DNA of 64,000 nucleotides from Ascochyta rabiei (taxonomy: Eukaryota; Ascomycota; Dothideomycetes; Pleosporales; Didymellaceae). The notes under the pieces are model-generated. The model was not told the origin of the DNA. It worked only from the letters and a program-made list of their open reading frames with translations, and did not search any database. Shown here piece by piece: positions 32,830 to 44,200 of this stretch. The DNA lies in NCBI RefSeq assembly GCF_004011695.2, contig NC_082407.1, positions 2,480,001 to 2,544,000 on the forward strand. The letters run 5' to 3'. The position numbers and the translations under genes were made by a program. Every line of letters begins with the position of its first letter. Position 1 is the first letter of the stretch.

Positions 32830-33985
32830 GGCTCTATAATTAGAAAGATAGTTAAAATAAAATATGTGTTTAGTAAGCGTATATAAATAAAGGGTAAGGT
32901 TAGAGACTTAATAGTAGTTAGTAATAGAGATTAGCAGACGCTTATAGCGTGCAAATATGCTAATAGTTAGTGTTACTACCTAGGCTTATCTACACGTTAA
33001 AGAAAAGCAACATTAAATTAGACTAGGTAGCTAAAATTAAGCTAGGGGTATACTTAGTAATAGTAACAGCGTTAGCCTTAGGCTGGTTAAATAGCAATAT
33101 AGGCCTTACGTGGCTTAAGCAGGTGTTTAATTGCTACACTAAGGAGAAAGCTTAGAGGAAGTAGAAATTATTATTACTAGATGGCTATAGATCCTACGTA
33201 ACAATAGAATTGTTAGATGGTATAATGAATGTGTAATGAGGTAACTTAATAATATTAATGATTGTTTTTTATGTTCCTGTTCCCCTATGTTCAGTAAGAT
33301 TCAGGTTCTTTGCTAGTGTGCTAAGCCTATTAGTCCTTACTCGATTGTACAGATCCGACCTTACTAGAGCTTGTTCTATCTAATAAGAATTTATTAATTA
33401 CTATAATAATAACAAGATACTCCTAGCTGTGTTACCTCCTTACTTAACCTAGACGCTCTAGCTGCTTAATGTAGTACTGTTTAAACCTCTATTAACAGCA
33501 TACTTAAAAGGAGTTATAAAAGAGATCTAGAAGTCTTAAAACTAAATAATTATTAAGAGAGCAGACTTCTTTTAGCTCTTCTATTAGGCGTAGATCTCTA
33601 GCTTTACTAAAAAGCTAATACTTAAGACCTTTAAAGCAACAGGTATCTATCTACTTAAATCTAACGTTATTCTTAATTGCTTTACTAAAACACTAGAGAG
33701 CTTAGATTTAGATGGTACGTTATTATCTGCTTATAGCAACAAAGACTAACTTTAAATAGAGATGTTGTTGTAGAGGATTGCTAAAGATAAGAGGAAAAAG
33801 AAGGTAAAAAAGATAAGACACTTAATCTACTATATCTTAGTAAAGGCCTTACTCCTCTAATATAAGATAGATAGCCTTAAAAAGATTATAAAGAAGTAGA
33901 AGAAGTATAAAAAGAAGAACATAGCTTTAGATTTACAGCAGCAAAAGTAGTACTATAGTAGTGCTATTTTCTAGTTACTAATTAA
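32830..33985 (+). mobile_element. RIP-damaged pogo-type transposase relic, plus strand
   Basis: Plus-strand translation with many stops gives NSNIGLT*LKQVFN, LLLLDGYRSYVT (catalytic LDGHxSH region), KILLAVLPPYLT, LNVVLFKPLLTAYLKG, RADFFQLF and FTKKLILKTFKATGIY. These are successive blocks of the DDE_1 transposase of fungal pogo elements, ending in a Lys-rich tail at about 33780-33950. The N-terminal third is missing: the element at 30965-32812 abuts it, possibly having inserted into it. An unrelated segment at about 33224-33385 splits the region just after the LDGYRSYVT block. I could not identify its inverted repeats. Confidence 0.8.
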
Positions 33986-34150
33986 TTAGTTAATAAGTTT
34001 AACGTCCTGTGTAAGTCTAATACTATATAATACAAGAGCAGTTAAGCTACTCTAGTAATTTAAGGAGTGTGTTTTTTTAAGGGGATAGTAAATGTGTGTT
34101 CATAGTACAATAGTAAGGGCCTATGCCCTAGGTTGTTAAGAAGAGCTGTT
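33986..34150 (-). mobile_element. 5'-truncated LINE copy (3' UTR only)
   Basis: The sequence 33995-34140 matches 38218-38363 at roughly four bases in five over ~145 bp (shared AAGTTTAACGTCCTGTGT and GCAGTTAAGCTACTCTAG). The 38.2-kb copy is the 3' UTR of the Tad1-like LINE on the minus strand, so this is a short, 5'-truncated insertion of the same family, placed directly after the pogo transposase tail. An AT-rich tail-like run (TAATTAATTAG) lies at its 3' side. Confidence 0.65.
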
Positions 34151-34258
34151 GCCCTGTTAGATTAGGGTTGTGTAGAACTATCCTACAAGTAGGTAGTTCT
34201 AGCGTTTATTCTTTATTGTCTATTGCTAGCTATTACTATTACAGTAGACAGTCTTCTT

Positions 34259-34436
<178 letters not shown>

Positions 34437-34470
34437 GTTTAACTATTACTATTACTAGTAGTAGACTGCT

Positions 34471-34740
34471 AGGGGTGTTTAAGCTATTACTTAGTTAATT
34501 TTGTCTAGGTATAGGAGGTTAGTATAGCTAGTTATAAAAGGGGTATTTATATAGGTTGTAAGTAGGTATATAGACCTGCTACTTTATTAAGGCAGTAGGT
34601 ATCTATAGGCCTAAGGAGAGAGCTATTACTTTGTTAATATAGTGTTTATATTAGGGGTAGGTTTAAGCTATTGCTTAGTTAATTTTATCTAGGTATAGGA
34701 GGTTAGTATAGCTAGTTATAATAGAAGAGGGTATTTATAA
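34471..34740. repeat. Direct repeat, two ~80-bp copies ~182 bp apart
   Basis: AGGGGTGTTTAAGCTATTAC...GTATAGCTAGTTATAA at about 34471-34553 recurs at about 34653-34735 with a few changes (shared block GTCTAGGTATAGGAGGTTAG). It belongs to the TpA-rich, non-coding stretch 34150-35000, in which I otherwise recognise nothing. Confidence 0.8.
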
Positions 34741-35137
34741 TAAAGTAATAGCTGTGTAGCACTTACTAGGCAGGCAATAGCTATAGCTAGGAGTTCTCTG
34801 TTTGTTATGCCTTTAACTAGTCTAAATCTTTAAGCGCACAGGCTATTGCAGAGATTTTATCTTAACTAAGACTAGATAACCACTCTGTTCAGCTTACAAT
34901 AGCCAGCGCGCCTATTCTAACACCTACACTACAAAACAGGCGCTAAAAATAGATATTAGGAAGGCATGTTTGTAATATTGGGATAAAAAATTAATAGAAA
35001 TTAACCTTTCTCTAACTATGAAAAGTTGGTGTTTGGTGAACCAGGCTGGTGAAAATATACTTCAGTTTGCGCAGAGAACGTAAGATGCAAAGCAGCACGA
35101 TGTATCAATATGTGAGACATTTATTCAACCGGGCCAT

Positions 35138-36318
35138 TTAACCAACAGTACAACCACCAAGCCTGACGCTCTCAGCATACATCTCATAAGTGTCTGCGTT
35201 GTCTGCTGCCGCGCTTGCACTCAGCTTCTGCGCCGCGACATATCCATATGCGTGGTCATTGGTACCGTACAGATGAGTCATCTCGTGAAGAACAGCGCCC
35301 GCCTTGTCGTAGTCATCGTTCGAGCACTTAGGAGCAAGCACTGGGAAGTCCCAGAAGCCATTGTTAGCGCACGGAATGATGACGTTGTCGTCGGGTACCG
35401 TGTACAAAAGTGCAGAGCCGTCGGCGCAGCCGTCATAGGTGTCTGTGCAAGATATTTTTGGTGAAGTTTTCTGCACGTTGTTGACGTCTTGGTAAATAGT
35501 TCTGACCTTAGACTGAACTGAGGTCGACTTGAACCAGGTTGTGAAATAGTCAGCTGCGGTGCCGGCGGCGGTGTAAGCGGCGCCGGCCATGGAAATGGCG
35601 TCCGAAACACTAGTCTTGAGTGTAGAGGTCTGCGACGCTGAGCACGAGGAGTATGTAATAGCGCGCTTCTGGATGCGGGAAGTAAAAGCCTCTGAGGGCT
35701 TGCTTGAGATGTGTTGCCTGAAGAGCAAATTTTAGTTTTTCCCCCTGGTTACAGTGAGAGGTCAAAGCGTACTCAGCTACAACTCTCTGGTCTGGAGCTA
35801 CTTCGACGGAGTCGGTTGTCTGGTCCGCACAGAACGAGAGACCGTTGAAAGCCGCCGGAACTTCCTCTCCTGTGGAATAGCGGAAGCCTTGGATAGCAGA
35901 AACCTTGGCTTGTTTGATACCCTTGAGCTGATAGCTCTTGGCTGCGTTGACAGCTACTGTGACTGTCTCTCCAGCCGCGATTTTCTGAAAGCTGGCAGAA
36001 TTGAGACCCCTCTTTTTGTAGTTGACATAAATTCCTTGGAAAGGCAGAGAATTGCCAGCTGTTTTGATGTTTAACATGCGTTTTAGAAGAAATGGAAGTG
36101 GTTTGGGTAAGCGCACCTGCATCAGCTACCAGCAAGTCTTTAGTTGCATGAGTACTGAAAACCGTGTTTCCCTTAAACACCTGAAGCGTTTCGTTTGCAG
36201 TATTGGTGATGTTAACGTTGACAATGTGACTGTCAGCATCAGCAATTGAGACCGAGAGAGGGCAAGCCGCCAAAGCCGCGCCAGCAAAAAGAACGACCGA
36301 AGATGTTTCAGTACGCAT
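35138..36318 (-). CDS. Secreted deuterolysin-type zinc metalloprotease (M35)
   Basis: Three exons, 36318-36117, 36058-35773 and 35717-35138, total 1068 nt, 355 aa; introns of 58 nt (GTGCGC...AACAG) and 55 nt (GTACGC...TTCAG). The N-terminus MRTETSSVVLFAGAALA is a signal peptide; a propeptide of about 170 residues ends at a Lys-Arg (kexin) site before AITYSSCS, the predicted mature start. The catalytic domain has HEMTH (H307, H311) and the aspzincin motif GTNDHAYGY supplying the third zinc ligand (Asp), with cysteines at the expected places. Deuterolysins are acid-to-neutral extracellular proteases for nitrogen acquisition, and some act in virulence. The gene is intact although both sides are repeat-rich; the AAATC-type LINE tail begins ~1.9 kb to its right. 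Confidence 0.95.
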
Positions 36319-37850
36319 GACGATAAGCGTTGATGTGAAGGTTGAGAAGGTACAGAATATGTGCTGAGTGCATCTAACATCGAGGACGTATTCTACATTT
36401 AAGTACTGTGGTTGATCAATGTTATCGATGTTCTACTATTTTACGGTTCTTATCAACGTCAGGGTAGAAGTGGATTATCGCGGAGAATAGACTGCTATAA
36501 GAAGATGATCAAGCTTTACTACAGTCTTGTGTCGAAGCTTGGTAGGTCTTAGCCGAACGCTTCGGCCTGCCAAGCTGTCTTGGGCAGGTGCTCGACAAAG
36601 TGGATGCCATGAATTCTCCGGAAATGCTTCATAGTCAAATATTGTAGTTGCACGTTGGCAAATGATGCGAGGGCGGCACTCCAAGCAAACGTTTGTCCCG
36701 TTATTAACAGGGCTGTACACGGTAGAGTTGTGTGCGGCGCTATGGCAGTTTAGGAAGGTTCCCGGAAATCTGGACAAATCGGGAAAGACAATAACTAATC
36801 TAACCCACAAAGCACGTACAGCTGTTGTACGGGACTGAGTATAGCGCTAGGCATAGATTGTCTGCCAGAGGTTAGACCAAAGACTGTCTTGTTTAGGATA
36901 AGGGCGCCTAACAAAGAGTTCTAGACCACAGTTCTTATTTTGGCATGCGAAAGTGCAGATCTCGAGGCTCTTTGCCAAGAGTAATCACTGATTGTTAGAT
37001 GGAGGGAAAGTGTCAGACCTTCTACAAAAGGGTGTTCTGCAGCAAGGAAGAACTTAAAGGATATGTCTTCAGCATTTCAGATCAAAATTGTAATCAATTA
37101 CGTTCCTTTCTCGAGTACTTAGTAGGTGGGAATAGGATCTATCGAGATACTCATGACAAAACCGTTTAAAGCCTTAAAGCAAGGGTATCTTACGCCTGAC
37201 ACCTCCAGAGCTGAAATTCGCGAGATTTGAACAATTTGCCGGTACACACATGATGCAACTAGCTGCTTCAGCTCCTACGATCGAATAATCTGTCGGATCA
37301 TCTCTCCTGCTTTCGAATCTACGGCCGTCTACCTTACGCTTAAGCACATCGTCCTCAACCTTGTTAAAGGCTGGCCTAGAGTGCAGCCGGGTGGTACACG
37401 TAGATCTCTATCGGCTGAAGTTTATGTCCCTGGTGTTCAGGGCGGTAGCGGTGAGCCCTTCAAGCTCTAAGCTGCAGGATGTTGGCACTGATCTAATGCT
37501 TGCAGAAGTTATCTCCCAAGTTGTATGTCACTTCTTCCTCTTCAGCTACTTCCTGGGCGAGTACGGGCTTATTACCACTGCAATGGATCTGTCTTCAGAT
37601 TCATGACACTTCTACACAACACCAAGGTTAGTCTCTTTCTTGCTGCTGTTATTGAGATTTATTTGCTTAGCACGCATACCGCATCTTTAATCTTTCTAGA
37701 GGATAGAGGGGTGAATTTATAAGGGGCCAAGTGCAATTCATCGTTTTTGTAGGTGCTAATAAAATGACTGCTAAGTTAATTCTGATTTTATCGATCTCGG
37801 GCTACGACTTCCTTCTTCTAGTAGGAAGAACCTCCAGATTTCCACTAGGG
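36319..37850. other. 1.5 kb without a recognisable gene
   Basis: This holds the deuterolysin promoter (36319 onward). The remaining open frames are short and lack motifs. Composition is AT-rich but without the heavy TAG/CTA pattern of the RIP relics. Confidence 0.4.
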
Positions 37851-38147
37851 CTAATTGCTACGGTTTAATGCTGATATAAGAACAGGCTCGACGTAGAAGA
37901 TAAGACAAGGATCAATGCCGCCGTCCTCACAAGTCACGATCTTAACCTTGTTGATTGAATTTGCGCTGCCCAGTTGTTTGTGGCACTGGAGAAGGAAAGA
38001 GGCTGCGCCTAGACTGTTCGGAAAGCCTGCATCTCCTATCATGTCAAAGTCTGTCCCGGGCCATGGCTGCACCTCATCTACATCGGCCTTTTCCAATGCA
38101 TTCTTGATGACTTCTTCCGCATCTTCGTAAAAAATGTTAATTGACAT
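37851..38147 (-). CDS. Small hypothetical protein, possibly a gene fragment
   Basis: 98-aa open frame with a true ATG at 38147: MSINIFYEDAEEVIKNALEK, a WPGTDFDMIGDAGFPNSLGA block, then ASFLLQCHKQLG and KVKIVTCED. The pattern (WPGTxF...NSxGxxxLLxxHKxxLG) resembles a widespread uncharacterised fungal family I have seen in Dothideomycetes, but I cannot name it. It has normal coding composition and sits about 60 bp from the 3' end of the LINE, so it may be complete, or the C-terminus may have been cut by the insertion. Confidence 0.4.
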   Translation of the reverse strand: MSINIFYEDAEEVIKNALEKADVDEVQPWPGTDFDMIGDAGFPNSLGAASFLLQCHKQLGSANSINKVKIVTCEDGGIDPCLIFYVEPVLISALNRSN

Positions 38148-38204
38148 GAAATTTTCGATCTTCTAGCTGTCAACAGCCAGATCGGAACTGGCACGAAGCT
38201 TATT

Positions 38205-41200
38205 TGATTTGATTTGTAAGTTTAACGTCCTGTGTGAGTCTAAGACTATATAAGACGAGAGCAGTTAAGCTACTCTAGTAATTTAAGGAGCGTGGTTGTA
38301 AAAGGTAGTAAATATAGGTTCAGAGTCCTGTAGTGAGAGCCTATGCTCTAGGGGGTTAACAGCATTTTTTTTTAGGTGTCTGTTGTTTGTTGTAGGTACC
38401 ACTTGCGGGTGCCTATTCTAGTGTCTGAAATAAAAGCTAGAGTAGCTAGAATTCCCTAGGTTGTGTGTAGTAGTAGTTGTATTAAGAGTTGTTGTCCTTA
38501 TAGGTTATCCTGCATTGTTTTTCTTACTTGTTTGTATTCTTTACAGCTAAGTAGGAGGTATTAAGTTGTTTATGTGTAGCTGCAGATACATCTGTTACTA
38601 TCTACCTTCTGTAGGTTATAGAGGTATGCTTTATTATATCTATGTCCTAGTTTTAGTTAGTAGTAGGCACTTGCTATCTCTTGTTTAGTATTTTTAGGTA
38701 GTTTTATCCTATTTGTTAGTCCTAGCTAGTATTTTGCTGCGTAGGTGTCTGTTTTCCTTAGGATTACTTTAGCTTTATAGGTAACTAGTTTGTAAACCTA
38801 TTTGTCTGTTATAATAGCTATTACTTAGATTCTAGTTATAGCAATGCTTGTAGCGTTAGAGGTAGGCCTCGTTTTTATTGCTTCTTTTGCTAGAAGGTCT
38901 GCTTTCTTATTTCCTGTAATGTCTTAGTGGCTAGGGGTCTATTTAAGGCTTTTTGTGGCTCCTTTATCTTTAATAGTTTTAGCTGCCTTTATATAGCGTA
39001 TTTGCTAAGCCTGTCTAGGCTTGTTTAAAGGAGTTTTTAGTCTTAGGATAGCTGCCTAGTTATCTGTAAAGACTTAGACGTCCTGTCCTATAGTAGCTAT
39101 AGTAGCTACAATTTTAAAGCCTCTTATTATTCCTTCTAGTTCTCTGTTATATATAATTTAGCCTTTACTAATATTATAGTTTATAGTGTAGATTTCCTTA
39201 GGCTCTTAGTTGTAGTCTAGGACTGTAATTCCTACTCCTATCCCTAGGCCTCCCTCTACAGAGGAAGCGTCTGTGTAGATAGCTAGTAAATTACTTCCTA
39301 CTTTCTATAGCATCTGTGTTTTGTGTGCTTTTACTTCTTCTTCTTTTAGTAGTTTTAAGATTTTAGTTTAGTATGCAATAGCCTTATTCTAGGGGTAGAA
39401 GTAGAAGTCTTTTAGTTTCTCTTCTCTTGTGCTAGGTATAGCTTTTTCTATAGACTATGTAATTTGCATAAGCTATGTAGGAGGTCCTATTCTTAGCCTA
39501 GTACAGTTAACCTCTATTTACTCTGTGCTAGAGTCTAGGTCTGTGTTTTATAGGGTAGATTTTAGCTGTGTTGTAGTAGTATAGATAGGGTAGTTCTTTA
39601 GGAGCTTCCTAGCTCTAAAGGTGTACTTTCTTATTACAGTGTTTAGCCTTATTGTAGGAGGGGCTAGTGCTGCCTCTACCTCTTAGGGAATTATAGATAA
39701 GGTTTAGAAGGTGCCTAAGATTTTCCTAAGTGCTAGGTTCTGTAGTCCTTATAGTTGTTTTACTATCCTAGCTTGTTACTTCTAGAAGACCTAGTATCTA
39801 TAGTCTGCTATACTAGTAACACAGGCTAGGTATATTTGTTAGAGAGCAGTAGGCATAAGGCCTTTACTGCTGTTTGCTAGTCTGCATATTCTATAGAAGG
39901 CGTTTCTTACTTAGCTAATCCTTATAGCAGCATGCTCCTTAAAGAAGAGCCTGTTGTTAAAGTTAATTCCTAGCTATTTAACAGTCTGTTTTAGTGTTAT
40001 AGTAGACCTGTCTAGCAGGGTAAGAGTGTAGTTTTCTACTTTTTAGCTTAAAGTAAAGTAGATAAGTTTAGTTTTTAGCGTATTAAACTGTATTGCATAG
40101 CTAGATCCTTTTGCAAATAGGCTGGCTATATCTCTTTCTAGTAGGTAGATGTTTTTCTTTAGGCTAGTAGACAGTACTGTAATAGCTAGGTTGTCTAGGT
40201 AGAACAGTAAGTAGTTTATAATTAACTAGAATAGAGGTCTAATATATATTAGGAACAGGATAGGTAAGACAGGGCTTCCTTATAGGATTCTAGCGTTTAT
40301 ATTACTAAATTCTTCTGTTTTTCTATTAAAGGACAGTTGTAGTTGGCGTCTAGAGAGAAAGGATTAGATCTAGGCTATTAGGCTGTAGGGTAGCTTTAGT
40401 TGTTGTAGGATAGTAAGTAGTTAGCCTAGTAAGATATAGTTAAAGGCTCCTTTAATGTCTAGGAACACTGTAGTTATTGTACGCTTTAGTTTCCTTTGTT
40501 TTTATACTTAGTTTAGCAGCAGTATAAAGGCGTCTATAGCTAATTTTTATACTCTTCTACCAAGTTATAAAGGGTATAGTAGGGTAGTTATTTTAGCTAG
40601 TATGCTAAGCTATTTAGTAACTAGTCTTTCTGCAACTTTGCCTAGGCAGCTAAGGAGAGTAATTACCCTGTAGGCTTTAGGGGCTGCATAGTCTAGTTTG
40701 TTTAGCTTTTTAAGGATAACTCCTGTTACTCTTTTCTAGATTTAAGGGTAGTATCTATAGTTAAATAGTGTAGAGAACATATAGAAGAATATATCTATTT
40801 CTACTTTATATACTATAGTAATAATCTCCTAGTTTATTATATCTAGTCCTAGGGAGCTACTTTAGATTTGTAAGGAGCAGGCGTGTTCTAGCTCTTCTTT
40901 AGTAAGGGGTAGCTATTCCTAGCTACCTTCTTAGTAGGTCCTCTACTCTATAGGCTGAGAGGAAGGTAGTCTAGAGAAGAGAGTATCTCTTAGTGCTGAG
41001 CACTTGCCTTAAAAGGAGTTCTCTATTCCCCTAGGGCCTTGTATAGCAGGTATGCTTTTTTTACCTATAGTTCTAGTATAGGATAATGCCTTAAAGATTA
41101 ATTTTATATCCTCTTTTTCTAGGAATTAATTCTAGTAGTTGCGTTTTACTACTTTTACTGTTTATAGGTAGTTATTTCTAGTAATTAGGTAGTCCCTTTT

Positions 41201-44200
41201 CTATATGTATGTAGTTATAGGGCTAGTAGCTAGTTCTCTCTATAGGAGGTGTTGTTTGTTAAGCATGTTTGTCCTTAGTAGTTTTAGGTCTAGGTTCTAC
41301 TAAGGCTTACTTCTTGCACTAGTAGAGCTTTGTAGGATTACAGTCTTAGCTGCGTTTGTTATTGCTGTAGTAAGCTCCTTTCCTATTACTTTAAGTTGCT
41401 TTTCTAGCTCTCTGTCCTCTCCTTAGATGAGGAGTAGAGAGGTGCTAGTAGAGTGTCTAGGGCTTGTAGTATTTAGGGCAGGGCTTTTTCCTAATTCCTT
41501 TGCTAGCTCCTTCTAGAATAGGTCCTAGTCTGCCTTCTTAGTGTTGAACTAGGGAGTAGGGTTGTTTGGGAGCTGTGTTCTAGGCATAGTAATTGTAAAC
41601 AGGATGCCTAGGTAGTCTAAGCCTATGCCTGCTAGGGTTTACTAGTCTTCTATCTAGTTTGTAAGCCTGTGTGTAGCAAAGGTAAGGTCTAGAACACTTT
41701 CCTTGCTTATGTTTAGCCTGTAGAAGGTGCCTATACTAGGGTTGTTTAGTAGCTTAAGGTTTTGCTCTTCTATCTAGGTAATAAAGCTACTAGCTTTTAG
41801 TGTTATAGTAGTTATAGTAGGGTCCTACTAAGGGTGGTAGGTGTTAAAGTCCCCTAGTAGGATTAAGTTAGGCAGAGTTTAGCTATTTAGAAGCTTTCTT
41901 TCTACTATTGTTGTTTCTTATACGTTTGTTTAGTTGTATATATTATAAATTATAAAGTTTAACCTAGACTACTAGACTATAATAGCTAGAAAGTCTAGGT
42001 TAGGGTTTAAATCTGCTATTAGGGTAATTTGTACTAGTGTTGAACGTAGGACGTAGGCTAGAACGCGTGGCCTTATGCTATAGTCCTGTAGTAGAGGTAG
42101 GATTTATGTAAAGGAGGGGTGGTTTACAGAGCGTGTGTCTAAGTAGTCTAAAGGTTGTTATTAAGTAGGGGTAAGCTATAGTTCTTATACTAAGACAAGG
42201 TCTATAGCAAGTTCTACTGTAAGTGTAAGGCGCTCTCTATAGCTTATGCGCTCTTATTTAGATTTACCTATAGAATCCTTAGGTTATCTAGTATTCTAGA
42301 TATGTTTATACGTTTATTATAGCCTTATAGGCTGTATATTAAATGCTATCTACTATATATACTTCTTTATAGTTTATACACTTAGGTATAGTATATACGC
42401 AGGCTTTACTAGTAGTGCTATACGTGTTACACTTATATAGTATTATAGGGTGTTTATCTGCGCATATCTTATATATAGTGCTATTAAGGCACCTATTCTC
42501 TATATGTCTAAATTGCTAACATTTTTAGCATTATATAGTAGGAGGTGTATAAACAAATTTCTCTACTCTTATACTAGCTTCTAGTAGGTATAGTCTATTG
42601 CGTATAGCTTATTATGCTTCTTTTTCTGTTATAAACGCTACATAGATAGATCCTAGTTGTTACTTTTATCTCCTTTTGTAGCTTGTTAGCTAGAATAGGT
42701 TTCCTACTATTGTTAGGCCTTTATTAAAGGTAGTTATCTCTAACTTAAGCACCTCTAGGTCCTAGTTTGTTTCTAGAGACGTGGGGATGTTGTGTAGGAT
42801 TACTTTGTGCTATAGTTCTATTAGAAGGGCTTCCTTATAGGTAGTAACTAATTGCTAGATTACTTAGTTTTTAAGCAGGTATTTTACAGTAAAGGAGGGC
42901 GTTATAGTAAAAACAATGTTGTTCCTTCTACTTAGGCTAGCAGAAGCAATTATAGGGAGGCTTACTCCTTTACCTGTAAAGGCCTTATTAAAAGCATTAA
43001 CGTATTTAATAGGTAAGTTAGCTACACGGGCGAGTCGGCCACTCTGCTAAGACTACACTAACATTCTACCTTATAACGCGATGGCTTAACAACAACATAA
43101 ACCTACGCCCTTAAAAGAGGCTGTAATACAGCTTGCGCTCTAGGCACTTAAATAAGACGCGAACCTTACTATATAACGCGCTGCAGCCATATACAACGCG
43201 CCTTACAGTACACTACATAATTAATATATAGGACAACCTGCACAAGCTAATTATACGCTAAGTTAACAGAATATAGATTAGACTAAGGAGGATGTAATTA
43301 CTAAGTACATTCTTAAGCTAGATGCACAAGGATTTGCCCCTTAGCTAGCTGCTGTAGCTAATATAGCTAATTCTTTGCGTGCTAAGCGCAATATAGGCTA
43401 TATTAGCATAAACTAGCCTAATATATTTATTAAGCGCTGCCCTAACCTTAAAGTAAAGTTTAATTGTAAGTATAACTATAAGAGAGCCCTCTGTAAGGAT
43501 CTAGAGATTATATAAGGCTGGTTTAGGCTTATAGCAAATGTTAAAGCTAAGTACAGTATCTAGAATAATAACATATACAACTTTAATAAGACAGGCTTTA
43601 TAATAGGCTAGATATCTATAGGAGTAGTTATTACAGGTTTAGAGCGTTGAGGACGGCTAAAGGTAGTGCAGTAGGGTAATTAAGAGTAGACAACAGTTAT
43701 ACAGGGCATTAATGGCATAGGGTAGGCTATTCTACCCTTTATTATCTTTAAAGGCTGCAACTACCTCTCTACCTGGTACAAAGAGGACAACCTGCCCTAC
43801 AACTAGGTTATTAGAGTCTCTAAGAATAGATGGACTACTAACAAGCTTAGTCTAGACTAGTTAAAGCACTTTAATGCCTATACAAAGACGCGCACCTAAG
43901 AAGTGTACTAGCTGCTCCTTATTAATAGCTACAAGAGCCACAACTCCCTTAACTTCTAACAATACTATAAGGAAGTAAAGATTATTACACTGTGTATGCC
44001 TCTACACTTATCTTACCTCTTACAACTACTAGATGTAGGTTATTTTACCCCTCTAAAGAAGGTATATAGGCGCTAAGCTAAGAATCTTATATATAACTAC
44101 ATTACTTATATTACTAAAACTAAGTTCCTACTATGCTTTATAGACGCCTACAAGGAGACATTTACTTCTAGCAATATCTAAGGAGGCTTCTAAGGCGCTA

